Shown here: positions 28,377 through 37,040 of the stretch, in pieces
How the letters are laid out: each line of letters begins with the position of its first letter
How positions within the stretch are numbered: position 1 is the first letter of the stretch
Source of the DNA: Pseudomonas sp. ISL-84
GTDB lineage: Bacteria > Bacillota > Bacilli > Bacillales > Cytobacillaceae
Direction: 5' to 3'
DNA: 64,000 bases
NCBI GenBank assembly: GCA_018613035.1
Contig: JAGGRA010000027.1
Coordinates: 1-64,000 of the forward strand
Made by a program: the position numbers and the translations under genes
Notes under the pieces: generated by a model
What the model was told of the DNA's origin: nothing
The model's database searches: none
Seen by the model: the letters and a program-made list of their open reading frames with translations, nothing else

Positions 28377-28543
28377 GGGCTTGTCTGCGGGACTAGAGGA
28401 AAGAACAGCTTAGGCATACATCTGCTTCGCGGCACATTTAGAGCTTTTTAATCGGATAAGCAAAAAACACCTGGAGGGCCCAACCTGCCGCTGGGGACTT
28501 GCTACCTGATCAGCCCTAAAACTTGCATACGAGGTGTATTGTG

Positions 28544-29644
28544 TTGCCGACAAAAAGAACCACTCCCGACATTATATTAATGATTGTCACGTTTATGCTG
28601 CTTGCTGTAGGCTTGACCATGGTTTATAGTGCAAGTGCGATATGGGCAGACTATAAATTTGATGATTCCTTTTTCTTTGCTAAAAGGCAGATGCTTTTTG
28701 CAGGCGTTGGCATCGTTGCCATGTTTTTTATTATGAATGTGGATTATTGGACGTGGAGAACATGGGCCAAAGTGTTAATTATAGTTTGTTTTGTGCTTCT
28801 GCTTCTGGTGTTAATTCCGGGAATTGGCAATGTGCGAAATGGTTCCAGAAGCTGGATTGGAGTTGGCGCATTTTCTGTGCAGCCTTCAGAATTTATGAAG
28901 CTTGCCATGATCGTCTTTATGGCAAAGTTCCTATCCGAAAAGCAGAAGCTCATTACATCTTTTAGAAAAGGACTTGTTCCATCTTTAGGCCTTGTTTTTT
29001 TGGCATTCGGATTAATTATGCTTCAGCCTGACTTAGGGACAGGAACTGTAATGGTTGGGACTTGTGTGGTTATGATCTTTATCTCAGGAGCCAGAATCAG
29101 CCATTTTGTATGGTTTGGTGTCGCTGGTTTGGCGGGGTTTGTTGCACTGGTTTTGTCGGCTCCTTACAGAATTAAGAGGATTACATCTTTCCTTGATCCA
29201 TGGGAAGATCCATTGGGCAGCGGATTCCAGATTATTCAATCTCTTTATGCCATCGGCCCGGGTGGATTGTTTGGTTTGGGACTGGGCCAAAGCAGACAAA
29301 AGTTTTTCTATCTTCCGGAGCCGCAAACGGATTTTATATTTGCAATTTTAGCTGAAGAGCTGGGTTTTATCGGCGGTTCATTTGTTATATTATTATTCGC
29401 GCTGCTTTTATGGCGTGGGATCAGGATTGCATTGGGGGCACCTGACCTTTACGGAAGTTTTTTGGCTGTAGGGATTATTGCCATGGTTGCCATTCAGGTA
29501 ATGATAAATATAGGGGTTGTCACCGGCTTAATGCCCGTTACCGGCATTACACTTCCTTTTTTGAGTTATGGAGGCTCGTCGTTAACTCTTATGCTTATGG
29601 CTATCGGAGTTCTATTAAATATAAGCCGTTATGCACGGTACTAG
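28544..29644 (+). CDS. spoVE: Lipid II glycosyltransferase of the SEDS family, SpoVE
   Basis: SEDS-family (RodA/FtsW) polytopic protein needed for spore cortex synthesis, partner of SpoVD. The 366-aa product has about ten transmembrane helices and the signatures VYSASA (about 28-33), FFFAKRQ (about 45-51), RSWIG, QPSEFMKLA, and a C-terminal GGSSLTLMLM. I chose the TTG at 28544 (after GAGGTG) because it gives exactly the 366-residue B. subtilis length and N-terminus; GTG at 28541 is nearly equivalent. The 167-nt gap after murD holds no clear terminator. Confidence 0.93.
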   Translation: MPTKRTTPDIILMIVTFMLLAVGLTMVYSASAIWADYKFDDSFFFAKRQMLFAGVGIVAMFFIMNVDYWTWRTWAKVLIIVCFVLLLLVLIPGIGNVRNGSRSWIGVGAFSVQPSEFMKLAMIVFMAKFLSEKQKLITSFRKGLVPSLGLVFLAFGLIMLQPDLGTGTVMVGTCVVMIFISGARISHFVWFGVAGLAGFVALVLSAPYRIKRITSFLDPWEDPLGSGFQIIQSLYAIGPGGLFGLGLGQSRQKFFYLPEPQTDFIFAILAEELGFIGGSFVILLFALLLWRGIRIALGAPDLYGSFLAVGIIAMVAIQVMINIGVVTGLMPVTGITLPFLSYGGSSLTLMLMAIGVLLNISRYARY

Positions 29645-29671
29645 CAGTTGCTTTAAAGACGCATGATTCGT

Positions 29672-29700
29672 GAAACCCTGTCATACAGGGTTTCTTTTTT
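29672..29700 (+). terminator. Terminator after spoVE
   Basis: 9-bp stem GAAACCCTG / CAGGGTTTC with loop TCATA and T6 tail. Confidence 0.88.
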
Positions 29701-29746
29701 GGAGGCGGAAAAAAATGGCAATAACCTTTTCGGACATTATGATTTA

Positions 29747-29776
29747 TTGACAATGAGAGGCTTGCATTATTACAAT
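29747..29776 (+). promoter_or_regulatory. Candidate SigmaA promoter upstream of murG
   Basis: Perfect -35 TTGACA (29747-29752), 18-bp spacer, -10 TACAAT (29771-29776). It follows the spoVE terminator, so murG and the downstream division genes may be transcribed from here with a leader of roughly 420 nt. Confidence 0.6.
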
Positions 29777-29984
29777 TCTTTAACATTATGGTATCCGTTC
29801 CTATCTATTCGTTTTAAATATAGTAGAATAGGGTAAAGCAGGGGAGTGATTTTTTCCAAAGGAAGAGTGCTCACTCAAACGTTGGATAGTCATCTTGGAA
29901 AAAGAAAAGAGCAGTGATGGACATTAGTCCTAGTTTGTAAACGAACTTTTTCTTTTTTTATATATAGGCTGTGTTAAACCTAAA

Positions 29985-30150
29985 TGATGATTTTGGCACC
30001 CATTTGTTTGGAGCAGAGTGTGTAAGGTCCTCGAAGAAGTCCTCGCATTTCCTTCGTGAGGTGTAAACCAGGGAAGCTAATTCTAATTCTGCTAATAAGC
30101 GTGTCAAAGGGAGACCAGGCAGTTCGCTGAGTGAATGGAGCGGAAATAAA
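29985..30150. repeat. Family A intergenic repeat in the murG leader
   Basis: Begins TGATGATTTTGGCACCCATT and ends GAATGGAGCGGAAATAAA. Ends and interior (GGGAGACC, GGTCCTCG) resemble other family A copies; the terminal AATCAA is decayed. Between 29645 and 30202 I see only this repeat, the promoter and the terminator. Confidence 0.5.
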
Positions 30151-30202
30151 AAGGAAAGTTTTAACAGAGTCTTTTAATAAGGCTCTTTCAAGAGGTGAAA
30201 GA

Positions 30203-31306
30203 ATGAAAATAGCGGTTAGCGGCGGGGGGACTGGCGGACATATATATCCGGCCCTTGCGCTCATAAGAGAAATTCAAAAAGAACATAGAGATGCCGAATT
30301 TCTATATATAGGCACTGAAAAAGGATTGGAAAATACGATAGTCAAACGTGAAAACATACCTTTTAAGTCTATACATATTACCGGTTTTAAGAGGAAGATT
30401 TCTTTAGAAAATGTAAAAACAGTGTTAAGGTTTTTAAAGGGAGTCCGTGAAAGCAAAAAAATGCTAAAAGACTTCAAAGCAGACATTGTGATTGGAACGG
30501 GCGGATATGTATGCGGCCCTGTGGTTTATGCTGCGGCAAAGCTCGGCATACCGACTGTCATACATGAACAAAACAGTGTTCCGGGATTAACTAATAAGTT
30601 TCTTAGCAGATATGTAGATCGCATTGCAGTCTGTTTTGAAGAAGCAAAATCATTTTTTCCTGATAATAAAACTATTTTAACAGGCAATCCTCGTGCTTCT
30701 GAAGTACTGGGACAGGATGGTATGAAGGGAAGGCTGTCCGCAGGTTTGAAGACTAGCATGCCCGCTGTTCTGATTTTTGGAGGCAGCAGGGGGGCCAGAC
30801 CGATAAACGATGCGGTTCTAAAGACACTTGCTGAGCTTGGAGAAAAGCCTTATCAGGTTTTATATATTACCGGTGATGTTCACTACGAGGATGTCAGGAA
30901 AGAGGTTGAACTGGTCGGCAGCCCAGAAAATGTAATTATCAAGCCGTTCATCCATAATATGCCGGAAGTTCTTGCGGGTGCTGATCTTGTGGTTTCCCGT
31001 GCAGGTGCTACAACATTAGCGGAGATCACTTCCTTGGGCATACCCAGCATTTTAATCCCAAGCCCGTATGTGACCAACAACCACCAGGAAAAGAACGCAA
31101 GGGCATTAAGCGACCATGGAGCTGCAGAACTGCTCCTCGAAAAAGAGTTAACAGGCAAGAAACTCATTGATCACATTGACAAAATTATTCTCAATCCAAA
31201 TAAAATGAATGATATGAAGAAGGCTTCCAGCAATTTAGGAATCCCTGACGCGGCAAAAAGGCTATACGGTATTATGGCGGAATTGGTTTCCAGTAAGCAA
31301 AAGTAG
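30203..31306 (+). CDS. murG: UDP-GlcNAc:lipid I GlcNAc transferase MurG
   Basis: Peripheral membrane glycosyltransferase (GT28) that converts lipid I to lipid II. The 367-aa protein shows the first G-loop [14 protein letters not shown] (about residues 6-19), GTGGYVCGP (about 98-106), HEQNSVPG (about 125-132), the third G-loop [11 protein letters not shown] and [10 protein letters not shown] (about 267-276). I chose the ATG at 30203 after AGAGGTGAAAG; the longer frame adds a non-conserved, repeat-derived N-terminus. Confidence 0.96.
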   Translation: MKIAVSGGGTGGHIYPALALIREIQKEHRDAEFLYIGTEKGLENTIVKRENIPFKSIHITGFKRKISLENVKTVLRFLKGVRESKKMLKDFKADIVIGTGGYVCGPVVYAAAKLGIPTVIHEQNSVPGLTNKFLSRYVDRIAVCFEEAKSFFPDNKTILTGNPRASEVLGQDGMKGRLSAGLKTSMPAVLIFGGSRGARPINDAVLKTLAELGEKPYQVLYITGDVHYEDVRKEVELVGSPENVIIKPFIHNMPEVLAGADLVVSRAGATTLAEITSLGIPSILIPSPYVTNNHQEKNARALSDHGAAELLLEKELTGKKLIDHIDKIILNPNKMNDMKKASSNLGIPDAAKRLYGIMAELVSSKQK

Positions 31307-31371
31307 CCTTGAAGGCCACATATGCATAGTATAAATAAATTTAGATGCAATAAAGAGAAAGGGAGGTATAT

Positions 31372-32280
31372 ATGGACGAATTTATCAGCAAGCTTAGAGA
31401 TTTGAATATTGGCACAGTCAAAGAAAACGAGCCAATGGCCAATCATACAACTATGAAAATTGGCGGTCCTGCCGATTTGTTTATAGAGCCTTCATCCATA
31501 GAAAACCTTGCGAAAACGATGGAACAGATCCGTCAGTATAAAATGAAATGGACTGCAATTGGAAGAGGCTCAAATTTGCTTGTTTCCGATGGCGGCATTG
31601 AAGGTGCGGTTATTAAGCTGGGCCGAGGCATGGATGAAATGGAGCTTAATGGTACGGAGTTAAAGGCAGGGGGGGGCTATTCCTTAGTTGCCCTTTCAAC
31701 GATCATCAGCAAAAAAGGTTTATCAGGCCTTGAATTCGCAAGCGGTATTCCAGGTTCTATCGGAGGTGCCGTTTATATGAATGCAGGTGCTCATGGGTCT
31801 GATATTTCTCAAATATTAACCAAAGCCCATATACTATTCGAGGATGGGAAGATGGAATGGCTGTCAAATGAAGAAATGGAATTCTCCTATAGAACATCGG
31901 TCCTACAGAAAAAACGGCCTGGAATCGTAGCTGAAGCTGTATTTCAGCTGACAGAGGGGGACAGGGAATTGATTTCTTCTGCAATGCAAAAAAACAAGGA
32001 TTACCGCAAGGAAACCCAGCCATGGAACTACCCGTGTGCGGGGAGCATTTTCCGAAACCCTCTGCCTGACTATGCTGGCCAGCTGATAGAAAAAGCAGGT
32101 TTGAAGGGCCATTCAATAGGCGGAGCACAAATATCCGATATGCACGGGAATTTTATTGTAAATGCAGGGGATGCAAAAGCTGAAGATGTGCTTGCTTTAA
32201 TCCAGCATGTCAAGGAAACAATATTTGATTTGTATGGTGTGAAAATGGAAACTGAAGTAGAGATAATCGGCCGAAAGTAA
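31372..32280 (+). CDS. murB: UDP-N-acetylenolpyruvoylglucosamine reductase MurB
   Basis: FAD enzyme that reduces UDP-GlcNAc-enolpyruvate to UDP-MurNAc with NADPH. The 302-aa protein has the FAD-binding segments [12 protein letters not shown] (about 23-34), [12 protein letters not shown] (about 64-75) and [19 protein letters not shown] (about 124-142), plus the catalytic Ser in CAGSIFRNP (about 222-230). It is the short type II form lacking the type I insertion, as usual in Bacillus. RBS AAAGGGAGG precedes the ATG. Confidence 0.96.
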   Translation: MDEFISKLRDLNIGTVKENEPMANHTTMKIGGPADLFIEPSSIENLAKTMEQIRQYKMKWTAIGRGSNLLVSDGGIEGAVIKLGRGMDEMELNGTELKAGGGYSLVALSTIISKKGLSGLEFASGIPGSIGGAVYMNAGAHGSDISQILTKAHILFEDGKMEWLSNEEMEFSYRTSVLQKKRPGIVAEAVFQLTEGDRELISSAMQKNKDYRKETQPWNYPCAGSIFRNPLPDYAGQLIEKAGLKGHSIGGAQISDMHGNFIVNAGDAKAEDVLALIQHVKETIFDLYGVKMETEVEIIGRK

Positions 32281-32294
32281 CGGGGAATAATACC

Positions 32295-32322
32295 TTACGA
32301 ATTCCATTTATTGTGATATAAT
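32295..32322 (+). promoter_or_regulatory. Extended -10 promoter in the murB-divIB gap
   Basis: -35-like TTACGA (32295-32300), 16-bp spacer, perfect TATAAT (32317-32322) preceded by TG one base upstream, i.e. an extended -10. It would start a transcript near 32329 that reads through the hairpin-rich region into divIB. Confidence 0.6.
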
Positions 32323-32329
32323 AATTTCT

Positions 32330-32812
32330 TAGACGTGCAAATCAATGTATTTTTTTTTTTGAAACGGCATGGAAAGCATGCCGTTCTCTTCCCTATTTAT
32401 CTTGCTTCAGTAAAATTGGACAAGCCGTTCGATAGGGTGTATAAGGGAACGGTCGCCCGTGTATTCGTTTTTCCTATTTTCTAAGAAATTATCTTTAGAT
32501 GCAAAGTACTGCCTGGCTCCAAAATAGGGCAAACCGCCTGGGGGTAATGGATAGATAATAGCACCTTAATATTGTCTATCCAGGCGCCATCAGCTCGTGG
32601 CCTTGATTATTACGGAGCAGGCAGGCTGCATCACCATTTTCAGCGCACGGCCAAAAGCGGCTGCTTTTGGGAGCAGAGGGTACGGCGACGGGCTGCAGGA
32701 CTGCTGCAGCGAAACATCCCGCGGCCGAGCATTATCTTTCGGTGGGGACTCCTAGTATGTGTAACTCTGTTGGGCGGAAGCCCTGCGCTTTTCTATGTGG
32801 GGTGAATTTAAA
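32330..32812 (+). ncRNA. Unexplained hairpin-rich leader or non-coding RNA before divIB
   Basis: About 480 nt without a credible ORF, GC-richer than its neighbours in the second half. Successive inverted repeats: AACGGCATG/CATGCCGTT (32363-32385) just after a T11 run; CCTATTTT/AAAATAGG (32473-32528); TGGATAGA/TCTATCCA (32548-32582), extendable with CGCCT/AGGCG; CCAAAAGC/GCTTTTGG (32651-32670); GCTGCAG/CTGCAGC (32692-32710). No match I know to T-box, PyrR, tmRNA, RNase P, 6S or SRP RNA signatures. The gap is much longer than I recall for B. subtilis. It may be a structured leader, an independent RNA, or a decayed insertion. Confidence 0.4.
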
Positions 32813-33604
32813 GTGGAGAAAAGTAAGGTTGTTTCGCTTGAGGATCGAATACCAAAGCTGAAACAGCAGAGGCGTAAAAAAGCGAATAGAAGGCTCATTT
32901 TTTTGCTTCTGCTTTTCTTTTCGCTCATTGTTTTAGTTATTTACTTTCAATCGCCCTTAAGCCACATTAAACAAATCAGGGTATCCGGAAATTCAATTTA
33001 TGATAAAGAAGAAATAATACAAATCAGCGGTGTTACTGAAAAAACAAATATTTGGAAGGTTGAAGAAGAGGTTATCGAGGGTAAGCTTAAAGAGCTGCCT
33101 GAAATTAAATCTTCCGATGTGAAAATTCATTTGCCTCACACAATTGCCATTAAGGTGGATGAACTAAAGCGCATTGCCTACATAACAAAAGAGAAACATT
33201 ATTTGCCTGTGTTGGAGAATGGGAAAATTTTAAAGGATGTAAAGGTAGCCGAGATTCCTGTTAACGCTCCTATCCTTAGCGGATTTTCAGAAGGGGATAT
33301 ACTCGACATGATGATTGGGGAACTGGAGACCTTGCCTGAAGAAGTTTTAAATTCCATATCCGAGATACAGCATACTCCTAAAGAAACTGATTCTTTTCAT
33401 ATTACTCTGTATATGAATGATGGTTTTGAGGTTAGTGCTACTTTAAGAAGTTTTTCAGAAAAAATGGCACATTATCCTTCTATCGTAAGCCAGCTGGACC
33501 CTGAAAAAAAAGGCATCATTGACTTAGAAGTAGGCTCTTATTTTAAAGCTTATGAAACAAAGGGAGCTGAAAAGGTTGAAGAAGAAACTGAAGGTGAAGG
33601 GTAA
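32813..33604 (+). CDS. divIB: Cell division protein DivIB (FtsQ)
   Basis: 263-aa bitopic protein: basic cytoplasmic N-terminus (RIPKLKQQRRKKANRR), one transmembrane helix (about 31-50), an extracytoplasmic POTRA domain (about 51-120) and beta domain (about 120-240), with an acidic tail. It stabilises FtsL-DivIC in the divisome. I chose the GTG at 32813, with GGGGTG about 9 nt upstream, giving the B. subtilis length of 263; the upstream ATG at 32795 lacks an RBS. It overlaps ylxW by 29 nt. Confidence 0.93.
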   Translation: MEKSKVVSLEDRIPKLKQQRRKKANRRLIFLLLLFFSLIVLVIYFQSPLSHIKQIRVSGNSIYDKEEIIQISGVTEKTNIWKVEEEVIEGKLKELPEIKSSDVKIHLPHTIAIKVDELKRIAYITKEKHYLPVLENGKILKDVKVAEIPVNAPILSGFSEGDILDMMIGELETLPEEVLNSISEIQHTPKETDSFHITLYMNDGFEVSATLRSFSEKMAHYPSIVSQLDPEKKGIIDLEVGSYFKAYETKGAEKVEEETEGEG

Positions 33605-34283
33605 TCACGTCATTTTCTCATTGGTCTTTCTGGTACTGGGTTATATGATGGCCTTTTCCTACCATCTTACCCAGGGGGAAAATGAAAAAACCGCTCTGAC
33701 GGGAAAGCAATGGGAAAGAGATTTGGAACTTCGAAATCAGCTGGTTGAACTGGAGGAAAAAAACAGGGCGCTTCAGAAGGAACTGAATCAGAAGCAGGAA
33801 AATGTCCTGGAAATTGAAAGAGAGCTGTCCCAGGAAGCTCAGGTCTATTTTAACCTTGCTGAGGATGCTGAAAAATACAGGATGCACCTCGGTAAAGTAA
33901 AGGTAAAGGGTGAGGGTGTAGAGGTTACCCTTGCAGATGGAGACTATAATCCAGATGAGGAAAACATCAATAATTATATTGTTCATGAACACCATGTATT
34001 TAAGGTCGTTAATGAACTTTATATTTCCGGTGCTGCAGCTGTCTCCATTAACGGTCAGAGACTATCCCACAGCTCTTATGTAGTTTGCAATGGGCCTGTG
34101 ATTGAAGTAGACGGCTACCAGCATCCTGCACCTTTTGTCATCACGGCTATTGGTGATGCGGATGTCCTTTCGTCAGCTCTGAATTTAACAGGCGGGGTTA
34201 AGGATACACTGGTAGATGAAAACATCAAGTTCACATTGGAAAAAAAAGATGAAGTTATAATGGAACCGTTACTGGGAACTTAA
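33576..34283 (+). CDS. ylxW: DUF881 family protein YlxW
   Basis: 235-aa protein with an N-terminal membrane anchor (about residues 10-30), a coiled coil (about 45-95) and a C-terminal DUF881 domain (LGKVKVKGEGVEVTLADGD, YISGAAAVSINGQRL, GPVIEVDG). Function unknown; paralogous to the next gene. I chose the TTG at 33576 (AGGGAG 9 nt upstream); an ATG at 33552 in the same frame lacks an RBS. Overlaps the divIB 3' end, so it is likely coupled. Confidence 0.87.
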   Translation: MKKKLKVKGNHVIFSLVFLVLGYMMAFSYHLTQGENEKTALTGKQWERDLELRNQLVELEEKNRALQKELNQKQENVLEIERELSQEAQVYFNLAEDAEKYRMHLGKVKVKGEGVEVTLADGDYNPDEENINNYIVHEHHVFKVVNELYISGAAAVSINGQRLSHSSYVVCNGPVIEVDGYQHPAPFVITAIGDADVLSSALNLTGGVKDTLVDENIKFTLEKKDEVIMEPLLGT

Positions 34284-34367
34284 AGCCGACCAATTCAATA
34301 TTCTTCCCTTTTGATGTAAAGATGTGTCCACAAAAGGATCTATACGGGAAAGTAAGGTGGAATTAAA

Positions 34368-35099
34368 GTGGACAGCAAAAAGAAACTCAGCTTTACTTTT
34401 ATTACGGTAGTCATTGGCTTTATGATTGCCATACAATTTCAAACTGTAAAAGAACCTGTAGTTCGTGATACGAGGGATACATGGCAGTTAAGAGAAGATT
34501 TGCTAAAAGAAAAGGAATTGCAATTGAAGCTGCTTCGCGAGATAAGTTCAAACGAAGAGAAGATTGCCCAGTATGAAACAAAGCGCAAACAAAGCAAGGA
34601 ACAAGTGCTGCGTGAAACGCTGGAGGAATTAAGAATGGAAGCCGGATTAAGTGAAGTGACAGGACCGGGGATTATTTTGGCCATTGAACCAGTTTATGAG
34701 GAGCTTCTATTAGGCAAACAAGTCGAATCTGTCTCGCCTGATTTACTGAAAAGGCTAGTTAATGAACTGAATATGTATGATGCCCAGCATATTTCTATTG
34801 ATGGGAGGCGGGTCATTAACACTACTGTTATCCGTGATATTAACAGGGAAACAATGGTTGACGGATACGCACTCAACCGGCTGCCCATTGAAATTAAAGT
34901 GATAACAGAGAACGCTCAGTCAGCCGAGAAGCTGTTTAACAGAATGCAAGTATCAAAATCGGCAGAGGAATTTTTCATAGATAATCTACGGGTAAAGGTC
35001 CATAAACCTGAAGGACCAGTTACCATTCCGGCTTATGACGATGCACTCAGAATCAGATATATGGAGCCTGTGAAACCTGAAGAAGGAGGCAAATCATAA
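34368..35099 (+). CDS. ylxX: DUF881 family protein YlxX
   Basis: 243-aa paralogue of YlxW: membrane anchor (about 6-24), coiled coil (about 35-85) and DUF881 domain (GPGIILAIEP, ISIDGRRVINTTVIRDI, KVHKPEGPVTIPAYD). The GTG start at 34368 follows AAGGTGGAATTAAA. The stop overlaps the sbp start by one base. No function is established; position suggests an envelope or division-linked role. Confidence 0.88.
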   Translation: MDSKKKLSFTFITVVIGFMIAIQFQTVKEPVVRDTRDTWQLREDLLKEKELQLKLLREISSNEEKIAQYETKRKQSKEQVLRETLEELRMEAGLSEVTGPGIILAIEPVYEELLLGKQVESVSPDLLKRLVNELNMYDAQHISIDGRRVINTTVIRDINRETMVDGYALNRLPIEIKVITENAQSAEKLFNRMQVSKSAEEFFIDNLRVKVHKPEGPVTIPAYDDALRIRYMEPVKPEEGGKS

Positions 35100-35461
35100 T
35101 GTGGCTTCCTATTTTAGGATTAATCATCGGGGTTATACTTGGTCTATTGACGGATATAAAAATCCCCGATGAATACTCAAATTACTTATCCATTGCTGTC
35201 CTTGCTGCGCTGGACACTCTATTCGGAGGAATTCGGGCACAGCTTCAAAATATCTATGATGAAAAAGTTTTCGTATCCGGATTCTTTTTCAATATTTTGC
35301 TCGCCGCAAGTTTAGCTTTTCTGGGTGTTCATCTTGGTGTAGACTTGTATTTAGCAGCCGTTTTTGCGTTTGGAGTCAGGCTTTTCCAAAATATTGCGGT
35401 AATTAGGCGCATTTTAATCGCAAAATGGTCCCAAAACCACGAAAAAACAGAAAAAAATTGA
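35099..35461 (+). CDS. sbp: Small basic protein Sbp (DUF1290)
   Basis: 120-aa membrane protein with about three hydrophobic segments (about 3-18, 28-45 and 60-100) and a conserved ALDTLFGGIRAQLQNIYDEKVF block (about 38-60). It belongs to DUF1290, encoded before ftsA in Bacillales. Function unknown. The start overlaps the ylxX stop in TAATG. Confidence 0.92.
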   Translation: MWLPILGLIIGVILGLLTDIKIPDEYSNYLSIAVLAALDTLFGGIRAQLQNIYDEKVFVSGFFFNILLAASLAFLGVHLGVDLYLAAVFAFGVRLFQNIAVIRRILIAKWSQNHEKTEKN

Positions 35462-35469
35462 TATTTAAA

Positions 35470-35498
35470 AAAGGGAATATATTAGTTTTGACGAATAA
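35470..35498 (+). promoter_or_regulatory. Candidate SigmaH promoter before ftsA
   Basis: AAAGGGAAT (35470-35478), 11-bp spacer, GACGAATAA (35490-35498). This fits the SigmaH consensus RnAGGAwWW-N11/12-RnnGAATww with one mismatch. The B. subtilis ftsAZ operon has a SigmaH promoter that raises FtsZ at sporulation onset. A TTGACG at 35488-35493 overlaps it but lacks a well-spaced -10. Confidence 0.6.
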
Positions 35499-35584
35499 TT
35501 TTATAGATAAACTACTAAATTTGCACAAACAACAAAAAGATAATTGTTGTTCAATAATTGGAATACAAAAGGAGGTGCCAGAGA

Positions 35585-36871
35585 ATGAACAGCAATGAAA
35601 TATATGTTAGTCTTGACATCGGTACATCCAGTGTGAAAGTAATCATTGGGGAAATGGTCAATGACTCTTTAAATATTATTGGTGTGGGCAATGTGCAGTC
35701 TGAAGGGTTACGCAAAGGCTCCATTGTTGATATAGACGAAACCGTTCATTCTATTAAAAAGGCAATAGAACAGGCTGAGAGAATGATAGGAATGGAGATT
35801 AAAAATGTGATTGTAGGAATTACCGGCAATCATGTTATGCTTCAACCATCACATGGAGTTGTAGCAGTATCCAGTGAAAACAGGGAAATTACAGACGAGG
35901 ATGTTGCTAGAGTTATTGATGCGGCACAGGTCGTATCTATCCCCCCTGAAAGGGATATCATTGATGTCATCCCAAAACAGTTCATTGTTGACGGATTGGA
36001 CGAGATTAGCGATCCCCGCGGAATGATTGGTGTGCGCCTTGAAATGGAAGGCACCATTATTACCGGATCCAAAACAATATTACATAACACACTGCGCTGT
36101 GTAGAACGTGCTGGCCTTGAAATTATGGATATTACGCTTCAGCCGCTGGCAGCAGGTGCTTTTGCACTATCGAAAGATGAAAAGAACCTTGGAGTGGCAC
36201 TTGTTGACATTGGCGGCGGTTCTACAACGATCGCTTTGTTTGAAAATGGAGTGTTAAAGGCAACCAGTGTACTCCCAGTGGGCGGGGACCATATAACAAA
36301 AGATTTATCAATTGGCCTTCGCACATCTACAGAAGATGCAGAAAATATTAAGACTAAGCATGGTTATGCATTCTATGACCATGCATCCGAAGATGAAGTA
36401 TTCAGTGTTCCGATTATTGGCAGTGATCAGCATCAGCAATTTAATCAGCTTGAAATATCGGACATTATTGAGGCGAGAATGGAAGAGATATTTGACCTTA
36501 TCCAGCACGAGGTGAAGCGCCTTGGAGCAAAGGATCTTCCAGGGGGCTATGTCCTAAGCGGGGGCGTAGCGAATACCCAGGGAATACTTGAATTGGCACA
36601 GGTTGTGTTCCAAAATAGGGTACGCATAGCAATCCCTGATTATATTGGTGTAAGGGAACCCCAGTACACTACAGCTGTCGGACTGATCAAGTTTGCTTAC
36701 AAGAATGCCAAGATACAGGGCAGAAGAATGGAGCAGCCAGTTACAGTTCCTGAAGCAAAAGAGAAGCGAGTTCAGAAACAACAACCGCAACCAAAAACAA
36801 AGCCGGAAAAACAGCCGGAAGAAAAAATCACATCAAGAGTTAAAAAGTTCCTCGGATACTTTTTCGAATAA
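35585..36871 (+). CDS. ftsA: Cell division protein FtsA
   Basis: Actin-like ATPase that tethers FtsZ to the membrane. The 428-aa protein shows the phosphate-1 motif SLDIGTSSVKVIIGE (about 8-22), the phosphate-2 motif LVDIGGGSTTIALFENG (about 203-219) and the adenosine motif VLSGGVANTQGI (about 322-333). A proline/glutamine-rich linker leads to the C-terminal amphipathic helix SRVKKFLGYFFE. The ATG at 35585 follows GGAGGTGCC; the longer frame overlaps that RBS. Confidence 0.95.
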   Translation: MNSNEIYVSLDIGTSSVKVIIGEMVNDSLNIIGVGNVQSEGLRKGSIVDIDETVHSIKKAIEQAERMIGMEIKNVIVGITGNHVMLQPSHGVVAVSSENREITDEDVARVIDAAQVVSIPPERDIIDVIPKQFIVDGLDEISDPRGMIGVRLEMEGTIITGSKTILHNTLRCVERAGLEIMDITLQPLAAGAFALSKDEKNLGVALVDIGGGSTTIALFENGVLKATSVLPVGGDHITKDLSIGLRTSTEDAENIKTKHGYAFYDHASEDEVFSVPIIGSDQHQQFNQLEISDIIEARMEEIFDLIQHEVKRLGAKDLPGGYVLSGGVANTQGILELAQVVFQNRVRIAIPDYIGVREPQYTTAVGLIKFAYKNAKIQGRRMEQPVTVPEAKEKRVQKQQPQPKTKPEKQPEEKITSRVKKFLGYFFE

Positions 36872-37040
36872 CTTGATTTGATTCGCACGGGTTTTGGAAA
36901 CGGAATAACCAGCCATTGGGCTATCATCAAAAAAGACAAGCACTGCGAAATAGGATGCAAAGCCTCTTTCATTGTGCAAATTAAAAAGCGAATCAGAAAA
37001 AGGTGTTCTTAGGAATATCGACGAATTAGGAGGATTAGTC

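Noticed and set aside
32350-32385. Strong hairpin next to a T11 run as a terminator of murB
   Set aside because: The T run is 5' of the hairpin on the plus strand and becomes an A run 3' of it on the minus strand, so it cannot act as an intrinsic terminator in either direction.
32572-32861. Two plus-strand ORFs (77 and 64 codons) before divIB
   Set aside because: Unusual composition, no RBS, overlapping different frames, and placed over the hairpin-rich stretch; I could not match them to a MurA remnant or any other family.
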